From NCBI RefSeq assembly GCF_022581195.2, contig NC_061453.1:14898001-14962000 (forward strand): a DNA stretch of 64,000 bases, read 5' to 3'. Below are positions 54,101 to 64,000 of this stretch, in pieces. Below the pieces are notes generated by a model. That model had not been told where the DNA came from. It made no database searches and saw only the letters and a program-made list of their open reading frames with translations. Numbering within the stretch: the first letter of the stretch is position 1; every line of letters starts with the position of its first letter. The DNA is from Helicoverpa zea (taxonomy: Eukaryota > Arthropoda > Insecta > Lepidoptera > Noctuidae). Both the position numbers and the translations under genes were made by a program.

Positions 54101-56455
54101 CTTTACTACCTATACTATTCGATTCTTTTTGGAACTGGGAGTGTCCATTCCCGAAGGGATATTCACTACCTACATACCTACCTCCCAGAAATTAAAGCCC
54201 TCATCTCCGCACCCTGATAAAGCGAGCCCTCGGTGTGTCGGGGTGTGGATGCAGTCCTGAATGGCTTCAAGAATTCCCTTGTTCAGTGGAGGTTCATTAA
54301 ATAACAGCAAACATTTGTATTGTTTGCTAAAACAAAAAGGTGTTCAAACCTACTTACTTGTTACTTACTTTCTGTAGTTAATTAAGTAAGTAGCTACCTA
54401 TTATCATGGAAAAATAGACAAGGGTTGTGATTGAGCGATATAATTTATGATGGAAACACTATTAAGTAGTTGGGTAGCCGGCGCTGCGTACGGCGATCAG
54501 CTGTTCGCGGGCGCGCTCGTATCGCGCGAGATAAGGTATCAGCACGTGCGCGCCGCCTCCGCGTCTTATCTGCACAACATCTCCCGACCTAGCCCACCGG
54601 CCGCCGCCGCATCCACTGCGCGCTTCCTAATCTCAGAGCGCGCCGTATCGCTCCACGCCACTTCATCATTGCACTCGTTTTTATGTGCACACTGAGAATT
54701 AGTGACCGTGTTCCGCGTTACATTCATAAACATGTCCATCTGACACATGTGCGCGCCGCCACAAATCACGACAGACGCAGAGACGTTATCGTCTCCCGGG
54801 AATCAATAAATTTTATAGTATTAGCAGTAAAAATGCTGTAAATACTTATCTGAGTTGTAAGTTTTTCATCCTTCCAAGTATCCGCTTAACACATGAAACT
54901 TATGAAAAAGTGTGTTGTGACAGGTCGTCGGGGGCGAGCCGGCACCCCGCGGCGCGCCCAAACATAAATAAACAAGCCATAACGAGGCATCATCGCTAAC
55001 TGATTTACAGCGGCGTACCGCTCGTCGCTGCCAGCATTGTTGTCAAACATTATCAGCGACAACAACAACACTTGTGCCGAGCACGTGCGCGCCGCTCCCA
55101 CAGCCTCGCCACACTGCGACCGCGACGTCATCTGTCATACACCCAACTAATCGCATGCCGACTACCTAAGCAGGTAAGTATGTCCTACATCTGTGTAACT
55201 TACAGGTTACTACGGCATAGATTACGTACTTAGGTTCCTTATTTAAAATTTAATTTATATTGGTACGCCTAAGGGGCCCAACATGGGCATACTTTGTATT
55301 TTATAAAACCTGCATAATTCTACATATATACACTCATGTTTACATAAATAAAGTACATGCATATCTTGTATTACTAGCTTCCGCCCGTGGTTTCACCTGC
55401 GTCCTCTACTTCCCGTACATGGATAAACATTTACCAGCTAACGTCGTTGTTACAAAGACTCAATAAAATGGCAAAGTAAGTAATCACATTAGTAGTTTGA
55501 GAGTTGGGCATGCAATACCAGTATCCTGGTTTTCATTTCTACTTTTCGCGATTGTCAAATTACCGGTAAATATAATATGTAACCAATAATATACCGGTTG
55601 TTATGTTTTTCTGACAAATTATAGCAACATTGTTCATTTAACGACAAATCTTCATGACCTATGTAACGTAAACACATGTATGTAATGTACATGCGTAAGT
55701 TTTGTACACAGGTACAACATTTTTATTTCCATTCACAAAGTTTTACAATGGACACACATTTATCTCATTTGGTAATTTAATACTGGCTTCGAAACTTATA
55801 TTTTAAACGAGTTTTTGGTGAAGTGATCCCGCTCGACCTCATCCCGGCTGAGCTGATATGTTTTACGTCTTGCACGAACGTGAACAAAATTATATAGTTT
55901 AGGCTAATTAACTAACTATTCATTGTTTGTTCTATTTGATTATTTTAGGCTATTTACTGCTGACCATATACCAGGCAGCATGGGTTACCTACATGAGCAG
56001 TAATGCATAATAAAACGTGGAAACCAACGCGACTGACACACGCAGTACATCATTAGAGTTACCAGAAAAAAAAGTCCGGGAGGCTCCCTTGTGATTAAGA
56101 TTACATTGCATAAATTTTGAGATTGTTTAACGCTAACATACTTAAAAAATAACAAAAGTTAATATCGGCTTTACCTACAGGTACCAGCTCCGCGGGGCTC
56201 GCTCATGTGTTGCAGAAGACACTTTTGTTGCTCTAGTCTAGTTGGTTCTAATGAAAGCGCAATTTTTCAAAAAGCTTTTCAAGAAGTTAAAGAAAAAAAA
56301 GAACTTGTATCATATTATAAATGAGCAAAAGAAATAATAATTGCCTTAGAGTTATTCCAAAACTAAAGATTAAAAAAATGGTAATGACATACCCACCAAC
56401 TAGTCACTTAAACCTATATTTTTGCTGTACATGAATGTTCCTTAGAATAGAATAG
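54101..56455. other. Upstream DNA of srp, no gene seen
   Basis: WGATAR sites (AGATAAGG near 54530, TTATCT near 54566) with an E-box-like CACGTG lie in a CpG-rich patch at 54470-54680, a plausible regulatory region. Another CpG-rich patch is at 54910-55130. A Helitron-like fragment (ACTAGCTTCCGCCCGTGG) is at 55372-55440. Otherwise AT-rich. Confidence 0.35.
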
Positions 56456-56490
56456 AATAGGTCTTTATTTGTTTAGATAAAGACCTATTC
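56446..56490. repeat. AGAAT repeat plus perfect hairpin
   Basis: AGAATAGAATAGAATAGG runs into a hairpin with arms GAATAGGTCTTTAT and ATAAAGACCTATTC. The same AGAAT-type tail ends the I-clade LINE at 28918-28936, so this may be the trace of a truncated relative. Confidence 0.6.
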
Positions 56491-56574
56491 TGGTCAATAA
56501 CATAAAAAGATCTGCAAATACAATAATTATATTATTATACAATAGTTATTACTTATAGGTACAATAGGTACAAA

Positions 56575-56765
56575 TCTATACTAATATTATAAAGCTGAAC
56601 AGTTTGTTTGTTTGTTCGCGCTAATCTCAGGAACTACTGGTCTGATTTGAAAATTTCTTTCAGTGTTAGATAGCCCATTTATCGAGGAAGGCTATAGGCT
56701 CCTCTTTATCCCGGTACGGGAAGTAGTTCCCATGGGATGCGGGTGAAACCGCTGGCAGAAGCTAG
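56575..56765 (+). mobile_element. 191-bp Helitron-like element
   Basis: Starts TCTATACTAATATTATAAAG, ends GCAGAAGCTAG, with a small hairpin (GCGGGTGAAACCGC) just before the end. It sits between A and T (A at 56574, T at 56766). These are the hallmarks of a non-autonomous Helitron. No helicase is encoded. Confidence 0.75.
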
Positions 56766-57479
56766 TTGGTTATAAGTATAATATGTACGTTATTGAATTG
56801 TATCATCTAGGAAATCTTGAACAGAATAATAACATTTATCTAACAGAAACAATAGGTCCATAGAATTTAGAGATACAGCTTTTTGAAAATCACTAAGTAT
56901 AAAATATCAGCCATGGACAAATATCCTTATTTTTTTATAATAACTGCTTACCTTCCTTACGTGCCCCTGTGCACTACGGTGCACGGCATTGCGGCAGTCA
57001 CACGCGTCATTTCGGCTCAGATGTGTTTCATGTAATATTATTATAGGTATTCTGTATAATTAGTAAGTAAGTAGCTAAATTCATAAGTATTTCCACTCGA
57101 AGCCAACCAGCCTACTAATTATGCATACCTAATTCTAAATAAATGTAGTTCGTGTGATTCGGCTAAGCCTTTCATTTTGATATCGGAAGTGAAGGCATCG
57201 CCAATAGGCCCTATTGTGTGTCCGTCCTACTTCCCTTGCGTTATCAGTGACTAAGCCGTCGGGCATTTTTGCTCATTCCTGGAATCTGCTCCAAAGTGTT
57301 ATTGTTCCACGACATCGTATGGCTGCCGTATGACGAGGTGCCATTTAGGTACGTATCTACTACACTTATTATTATGTAAGTAATATTAATTTATTATGAA
57401 CGGATGACTGGGAAAAGAAAGCTTAGTTGCTACATGCCAGTGACGGCGGCCCTGCCTTGTCGTGGCGCGGTCGTGCCAG

Positions 57480-58540
57480 CGCTGAACTGGGACTTCATTC
57501 TGCTAATTAAATAATAGTCTTAGCAGACATTCTGCTATACAAATAAGACCAATCATATTATGACAATGTAATGCCATTGGACTGCCATTGCTCTGCCATT
57601 GGTCTATAGTCTATGGTATAGGTAGTCTGCTATACAATCGTAAATCAATTGCAGACACTATGATTCATAAGGGAATCACAGAAAAGGATATAAAAAATTA
57701 TAATAATAAAAAAATATTCAACTCGACCAACACTTCATGAGGCTCTCGTGAGGCGGCTGGATCAGGGGATTGATTCAGAAAGCAGTACTCCTTGATACGG
57801 CGCGTTTTGTGAGGAGGTTTCTGTCTCTGGGACCCTAACCACCGGTACCTTGGACCCTGTGCCCGATATAGGTGGCCATCTATTTTTTATATTTTTAAAT
57901 ATTCTTTTTAGGGTTCCGTACCCAAAGGGTAAAACGGGACCCTATTGTTTTCGCTCCTCTGTCCGTCCGTGTCACCAGGCTGTATCTCATGAACCGTGAT
58001 AGTTAGAGAGTTCTCACTGAGTTTTCACAGATGATGTATTTCTGTTGCCGCTATAACAAAAAATAGGTACTGAAAACTAGAATAGAATAAATAATCGGGG
58101 GGCTCCCATACAACAAACGTGATTTTTTCGCTAATTTTTCCTCGATATCCATACATATATAGAAAATTAGTTTGGATGGTACGGACCCTACATACGCGAG
58201 TCCGACTCGCACTTGGACGGTTTTTATTTTTTAATTTAATACTGAAAAATTTTAAAAATATGTTGAGTAATCAATAAATGAACTACACAAAAAAATATAA
58301 TAAAACTAAAATAAATAAATAAATAAAATAACTTATTGACAAGAAAGTAACATAACATTCTGGTAGACGTCGAGCCACAAACTAAGCTCTGCTTGTGTCT
58401 TGTGGCTCAGACTACTATTGGTAGAATTTGAATGACAACACCTACAGCGATTCAAATGAGAGTCCATTGCAATTTGATTACGATTCAATTACAACTCCAC
58501 TTAAGTATTTAAAGAGTGTCCCATATGCTTCGTGATTGAA
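57480..58540. repeat. Decayed TIR element with nested repeat
   Basis: 57487-57690 resembles the interior of the element at 63690-63850 (TAAGACCAATC, CAATCGTAAATCA, TTGCAGACA..ATGATTCAT). 58434-58500 resembles its other side. Between them, 57905-58225 is a separate dispersed repeat starting AGGGTTCCGTACCC and ending near AGTCCGACTCGCACTTGG. Confidence 0.55.
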
Positions 58541-59334
58541 TCTCAGTTAGATAGTGGTAGGGTAGTAATGGTCAGGGGCTGTCAGTACATGGGTATAACC
58601 GCGAGTGTAAGAGCCGAACAGTGACGATCGGTAACCACGAGCCACCTCCGGGTATCGCTAATCACGCATTCGCGGAAGGCCGTGGGAATGCACCTCCGAA
58701 CAATGCTTTCGTGGTAAACCTTTCACCTACACGGTGAGCCTCTTAACGAGGCCTCAAAGAGCCTTAGCTCCTAATCTTTTAGTTTAATGAGATTAGCTTA
58801 AATCTACCAACGTAGGCTTAAAAAAAGTAGTTATTGTCTCTTAGGTGAGTGTACTTGATCGCTACGGTCTTTAGTTGTTGATACTACATAGATAGGGCGC
58901 TGGCCACGCTGCGGCTGCCGCGGTTTACGTGACGTGGAGCGGACTTTACAAGCACGTATGATATGGATTCTGTCTGAAGCCAAGACATCGACAAAATAGT
59001 GTTAAAAGCATACACAGCTAGGTACCTGAGACACTACTCTGTCAAGAAATTATCGGGAATGGATCATGTGCTTATGGTTCCAAAATCGAATAGTTTTTTT
59101 TTGTTGTTAGATTGACACAACTGTTTTCCATATTGGCGCAAAGTTTGAGTTGTAACTGTTATATCAAATATTCATAGGCGTATACAGTGCTGTTTTAGTT
59201 ATATCATATCACATAATGTACCTACAAAAACATCGAACAAAGAGTTTGTCTTAAATTTTGCATCGTTCCCTTAGAATGCTGAAGAAGGTGTAGGTTTAGG
59301 GTGTTGAAGAAGAAATTCTTACTACCTGTCAAGT
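58541..59334. other. Non-coding, no gene recognised
   Basis: 58560-58790 is a GC-balanced block (GGTATAACCGCGAGTG, AACGAGGCCTCAAAGAGCC) that looks repeat-derived, but I cannot assign it. No coding domain. Confidence 0.35.
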
Positions 59335-59575
59335 GTCACATACAAGATGCAGGCGTTTACAAGCTTGATTGTGATTGTGGACCCGCGTAAAGGAACACAT
59401 CGCCGACGTCAAACACTGCCCTTCCGGAAAGTGAGCAGTTTGTGAACACACACTTGACAAGCCTCAGCAACACATCAGATTTGATAAACCACAAGTCCTT
59501 GCAAAAGAAAACCGATTCCTGCCTAGGATGATTCGCGAAGCTATCGAAAAAAAAAAAAAAAAACAATTTCTCTTT
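59335..59575 (+). pseudogene. Penelope-like element relic (GIY-YIG region)
   Basis: With frameshifts and a deletion, the strand reads GVYKLDCDCGPA, then KEHIADVKHCPSGK, AVCEHTL and IRFDKPQVLAKENRFLPRMI. These match the C-terminal endonuclease region of Penelope-like retroelements. A stop interrupts it, and a 17-bp poly(A) run follows at about 59549-59565. Confidence 0.7.
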
Positions 59576-59757
59576 TTGGATGTTTTTTGATTATAGCGTA
59601 CCATAATTGCTTGGAATCCCATCATAGAAACTATTAAATCCAAATCAAAGCCAAAAACTGCTAGACCTAAGGATACAGTGAGCTCGTTCTGCGTGAATCG
59701 GATTGTCAATAATAATCAACAAAATCTAGGGTAACTGTGTAAGTAAAATATCTAGAC

Positions 59758-59875
59758 GACCAACACTAAGTCTGCCCATGACCTTGGATGCTGTAAAGGA
59801 TCCGAAACGTCGGGATTAAATAATATTAATATAACCGCGATAAAATCCGTAAAAGTAGTTTTATTTAGATTTTTG
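59758..59875 (+). repeat. Penelope-associated terminal repeat
   Basis: GACCTTGGATGCTGTAAAGG and CCGAAACGTCGGGATTAAA, followed by ACCGCGATAAAATCCGTAAA. It lies about 180 bp after the Penelope protein relic, where the element's terminal repeat would be. Assignment rests on position and on the recurrent look of this segment in moth genomes. Confidence 0.5.
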
Positions 59876-60961
59876 GTATAACAAAAAATGGGCGGGTTCC
59901 AAAGAAGGCGTAAAAAGCGGAGACACTAACGTTCCTCGTCCCCCGCACACCCGCATATTGGCGCGCTACTTTCTTTAGAGATATTAGTAATGGCACCTCC
60001 GCTAGTCATTTTGTCCTCCATGGTTGAAACCATGCTGGGTGAACGTTCGTTTCGCTTGCTACATGCCTGCCGATTCTGTGGACTGCCACGGAGACATGAT
60101 TGTCACCGTGCCGTGACGATGGCAAGGGACCAGACGGGATGTCTACAATGCCTCGGAAGATGGGAAGATCTTTGGTGTGATGCACATGCGTCGACCATAA
60201 AGTCGATTAAAAAGAATGATGTAGCCACAAGTCCTTCTAAATAATAACTATAATAGGACTATTTAACTGAAACCACCTTTTTTTGAGTTTGTTATTTACT
60301 TATTATTTTGTCACCGCAGCCGCTGTACGCGACACGTTTGCAGCTCATTAGCTTTATTATGTTTACGTACGTCATTAGTTATTTTCGTTGTAAACAAGTT
60401 TTCGAAACAGATCCCGTTACATAGCTACATTACTAAACTATTTAAGTCCAAGCAGCATTATTGTGACTACCAAATTAACTAATTAATCAATATTAGTACT
60501 GGGTAGTACATCTACATAAATAAAAACCATATATTATTACAATGAGCCGGCAAATTAGCTCAGCGATTTGAGAAATAATTGACCATAGATATTTTAATTA
60601 ATAATTTTCTTCAACAACCTACTTAGGTACGTAGCGCTTCGACTAATTCTACTTGATTCAAGAGAGACGTCAGTGTTTTGGTCAGGTTGTGTTACTAGTA
60701 TTATCTAGTAGTATTAGATCGAGAGCCAGCGAACGACAGACCTACGTAATTTTATAAAGGCTGAAACTTTGTGTGTGCATTTGGTGTGCATAGATCTGCC
60801 TTACAGTGGGAATGAACGTTATACTACTAGGAAGTTTGAATCTGGCTTTGGATAGTATTAAAAAAAAATTACACGACTCAATTTTTTTTTGACAGTCGTA
60901 TCCTCCTTCATATAAAAGAGATTATATCAATACAGACAACGTTTTCTACAATATTATTTAT
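59876..60961. other. Non-coding, no gene recognised
   Basis: An 84-codon plus-strand frame at 59990-60244 (RFCGLPRRHDCHRAV) has some Cys/His but no recognised domain. It probably is chance or repeat-derived. Confidence 0.35.
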
Positions 60962-61300
60962 TACTAGCTGTTGCCCGCGACTTCGTCTGCGTGGGCAATA
61001 TAGAATTTCCAATTTTCCAATTTAGTTTATTTAATCGTTCATTGCTCAACCCCTGTGGGCGATAGCGTGATAATATATAGCCTATGTGTTGAACCGGCCC
61101 CCCGACAATAGTCATGCAAAATTTGATTTAAATCCATGCAGTACTTTTTGAGTTTATCCGGGACAAACATACAGACAAACAGATAAACAGACATACAGAC
61201 AAAAATTCTAAAAACTACATATTTGGGTTCAGAATCGATTATGGATCACCCCCCAAGTATTCTTTTAAAAAAATATTCAATGTACAGTTTTGACTTTCCT
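60962..61300 (+). repeat. Dispersed repeat starting ACTAGCTGTTGCCCGCGAC
   Basis: The start and the run of ACAGACAAACAGATAAACAG are characteristic of a repeat common in insect genomes. Possibly Helitron- or SINE-type; termini are not defined. No coding frame. Confidence 0.55.
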
Positions 61301-62158
61301 ATCATTTTATTATATGTGTAAGTATAGATACAGATAGATTTTTAAATTTTTGTTACTACTCAAATTTTAAACTAGGTATGTATGTATGTAATTTTACATA
61401 GTTTAAAAGTTAAAGAAATTTGTTAGCAGAGAGGTTATCTTTTCTTCCTCAGCGTTATATTTTTAACAGTTGAACCACAATATAGAAAATTATAATTCGT
61501 TTTATCTTAATTAAAAATAAATGGGCTCTGGGTAATTATGGCCTGTTTGAACACTACCTTCGTATGGTTTAGGTTTGATAAACAATAATCTCTTGATGTC
61601 ATTACCCGTACCTCATTATTCCCCCTTGCGCAAAAACCGTAAAATAGTGTCAAAGCCATTTGAACAGCTTTTGATTAAAGTTAACTTGTATGTGTGAGTT
61701 AACATGGGCTGCAGTCAGCAGTGTAGCCAAGCACTATTATAGCTTAAGTATACTAGTTCGAACTGGAATGTCATCGTTAGTCTGTTTGTGTCGGGTGCGG
61801 GGCGGGGCGGGAGTGAGGGGTGCTCGTTTAAATAAATGGTGATATTAATACTTTTTAAGCGCAGAGGCCGGAGGTCGCCGGTTCAGCGTTATCAGCGCCG
61901 CCCCCGCCCCGCGCCCCCGCCTCCGCCCCTTACTCGCCTGGCAGCGTTCTAGCGACTGTAAAAATAATTTAATGATCCACACGCAGTCGGTCGTCACAAA
62001 CTCCAGTGTCCACGTTGTAGAGTCATGACGGGCAGCGCCGCCGCAGCCGCCGCGGACAGCGCGCCCAGCGCCCCCCGGCGGCGCCTCCCTCGCCCGCTCG
62101 GATATGGGCTTCTAGCTTTGTACCTGCCTACAACCTCAATTGGCTCAACAAAGTTCCT
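61301..62158. other. AT-rich DNA, then a CpG-rich patch
   Basis: 61790-62110 is CpG-rich with low-complexity ORFs on both strands (poly-Ala frames) that are not believed. It could be a distal promoter or an untranslated first exon of srp, but no strong minus-strand donor is seen. Confidence 0.3.
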
Positions 62159-62390
62159 GTTAAGCTGTAGGTCCCGGCTGACATTGAACATCCTTGGCAG
62201 TGGTTACGGGTAGTCAGAGCCAGTAAGTCTGACACCAGTCTAACCAAGAGGTTTGGGTTGCCCGGGAAACTGGGTTGATGAGGTCAGAAAGCAGTCACTC
62301 CTTGTAAAGCGCTGGTACTCAGCTACATCCGGTTAGACTGGAAGCCGACCCCAACATATTTGGGAAAAGGCGGAGATGATGATGATGGCA
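62159..62390 (+). repeat. 5'-truncated SINE copy
   Basis: Starts at AAGCTGTAGGTCCCGGCTGA and runs to CCGACCCCAACATATTTGGG and GATGATGATGATGG. It lacks the tRNA head. No clear target-site duplication. Confidence 0.85.
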
Positions 62391-62750
62391 ACTTTTGACT
62401 TTCCGCCTAAGCTGGTATTGTTTGTTGTGTAACGAAGCAGGTGCCTAAGACAATGGCATGTTTGCTGTTAGTAATGACAAAGCTTCGTCTGGATACCTTA
62501 CAGTCTGTTTTTTAATCTCGTAGACTCAATTGACACTTGCAAAATGTCAAACTTACAAATAATGTTGCTAGCTCTTTTATGCAGTGTTGTACTTACGATA
62601 CCGGTTTGTTGAATCGTAACTTTTTATCTATACTTAATAGATCAATTTAATATTCATTCAAAGTTTTATATTTAAAATTCACGTACGTACACACGGCTGC
62701 ACGACGTGCTACAAACTGCCAGGCATCTGGGTCTCGATCATCAAGTATCT

Positions 62751-63996
62751 GGGGCCCGATTCTCCTAAGTTAATAATTAACCGACTTCAAAAAAGGAGGT
62801 TCTCAATTCGACCGTATTTTTTTTTTTTTTTTTTTTTTTTTTGTATGTTTGTTACGCGATTACTCCGCCAGTTATTAATCGATTTTGATGATTCTTTTTT
62901 TGTTTGATAGGATATACTCCCGAGGTGGTCCCATAGTCATCAGGTCAGGATCTGATGATGGAAACCCTGAGAAATCGAGGGCAACCTTCGAAAGTTGTAG
63001 GCATACATAGGGTAAAAACTTGACACTCAGGTGTACGCCTAAAAGCACTATTCAACTGTGAAGATTTGGAGCTGACCTGATGATGGAGACCAGAGAGGGT
63101 CGAGGGAACTCGACAACTGAATATGTAAACTACCTCGTGTTTGGGCTTAAATTATTTGTATTGACAAGACCTTTGCAACAGTGAAGGTTTGGAGCTGACC
63201 TGATGATGGAGACCAGAGAAAGTAAGTCGAGGGAACTCGACAACTGAATATGTAAAATACCTCGTATTTGGACTTATATTCTTTGTATTGATGAGAACTT
63301 CTCACTTGTATGGATAGTGACAACTATTCGTATCACTGAAAAGCTTTAAATAAAAAACTTTTTTACAAAAAAATTAAACCGACTTCCCAAAACACTAAAA
63401 AGCAAAAAAAAACTATTTTTAGGTGCATCGGCCTAGAAGTCGGTGGCAAAATTAACTTAGTAACATCCATTAGACACCGACTTCTAGGCCGATGCACCTA
63501 AAAATAGTTTTTTTTTGCTTTTTAGTGTTTTGGGAAGTCGGTTTAATTTTTTTGTAAAAAAGTTTTTTATGTCAAAATCTATTTTTATTTTTATTCATCA
63601 TGGGACAATTAACAGCTACAATATAAATGTTAAATAAAATATAATAGAAATCGAATCGCAATATGATCGCAATAGCAGTTTTAACCATATCGGGCATTCT
63701 GCTACTAATATAAGACCAATCGTATTCCAACGACATTAGATTGGTTTGCGATTGGTCTGCTATTTTGGTGATTTTCGTCTATACGGTAGTTTGATCTACA
63801 ATCATATTGCAATCGTAAATCATTTGCAGACAAAATGATTCATTATTGAATGACAGAAAACGATAAAAACGTTCATTTCAAAGAAAAAATAGAGGAATGC
63901 CACATACTTACGCTTCAATCGTAATCGAGTCGGGATTGGATCGCAGTCGAATGTGAATCGTATGTTGCTTAAGTAAAATTAGGAGAATCGGGCCCC
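62751..63996. mobile_element. TIR element carrying a nested hairpin repeat
   Basis: Perfect 18-bp TIRs GGGGCCCGATTCTCCTAA at 62751-62768 and 63979-63996. Its own interior is roughly 63600-63978 (with repeated ATTGGTCTGC/CAATCGTAAATCA motifs). The rest is an inserted copy of the hairpin family. Related to the MITE at 40824-41100. Confidence 0.8.
62778..63570 (+). repeat. Hairpin-tailed repeat, copy A2 (best preserved)
   Basis: Begins TTAACCGACTTCAAAAAAGG, with a 20-bp or longer T run at 62818-62842 and two internal near-repeats (GAGCTGACCTGATGATGGAG). It ends in an almost perfect palindrome: arms 63350-63444 and 63475-63570 (about 95 bp) around a 30-bp loop, containing GGTGCATCGGCCTAGAAGTC. 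Confidence 0.8.
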
Positions 63997-64000
63997 TGAC

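Noticed and set aside
59758..59870. Hammerhead ribozyme in the Penelope tail
   Set aside because: The expected CTGANGA core is not present (CTGTAAA instead), so I do not call it without a structure search.
59990..60244. 84-codon plus ORF with Cys/His residues
   Set aside because: The spacing does not fit a known zinc finger, and there is no splice or repeat context to support it.

Overview
The window looks like nuclear DNA of a moth or butterfly (Lepidoptera). The genes are intron-rich and sparse, the non-coding DNA is AT-rich with small CpG-rich islands, and the repeats include a tRNA-derived SINE plus RTE, I, Jockey, R1, Penelope and Helitron-like elements. The species cannot be named from sequence alone.

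Two host genes are supported. Both are on the minus strand and both encode two-finger GATA transcription factors. The downstream one (5895-9154, seven coding exons) is most like the insect GATAe class. The upstream one (32717-53949) is serpent-like, related to silkmoth GATA-beta. In flies these paralogues are also neighbours, so this is part of the conserved insect GATA cluster. In Drosophila, serpent specifies endoderm, fat body and blood cells, and GATAe maintains midgut fate.

The main result is the exon-phase structure of the serpent-like gene. Exon 3 ends in phase 1 and the C-finger exon starts in phase 0. Three exons lie between them: an Ala/Gly-rich exon, the N-finger exon and a short exon. 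All three enter in phase 1 and leave in phase 0, so exactly one of them keeps the frame. The N-finger exon, the intron after it and the short exon also form one uninterrupted reading frame, so retaining that intron would give a further in-frame product with widely spaced fingers. Fly serpent is known to make one- and two-finger isoforms by alternative exon use; here the same logic is readable from sequence, with a possible third choice.

Layout: 1-3041, TIR elements and a hairpin repeat; 3042-4890, no gene; 4891-9160, GATAe-like gene and its probable 3' end, with nine WGATAR sites in one 269-bp stretch of an intron; 9476-9834, foldback element; 9915-11930, broken RTE element; 12-17.8 kb, repeats; 17.9-18.2 kb, CpG-rich candidate 5' exon; 20.5-22.8 kb, SINEs and a 26-copy 44-bp satellite; 23408-28936, a complete I-clade LINE with two open ORFs and a 12-bp target-site duplication, inserted in an older RTE tail; 29.3-31.4 kb, SINE and a GATA-site-rich CpG region; 31.6-54 kb, serpent-like gene with SINEs, R1 and Jockey relics and MITEs in its introns; 54-64 kb, upstream DNA with Helitron, Penelope and nested MITE copies and no recognised gene.
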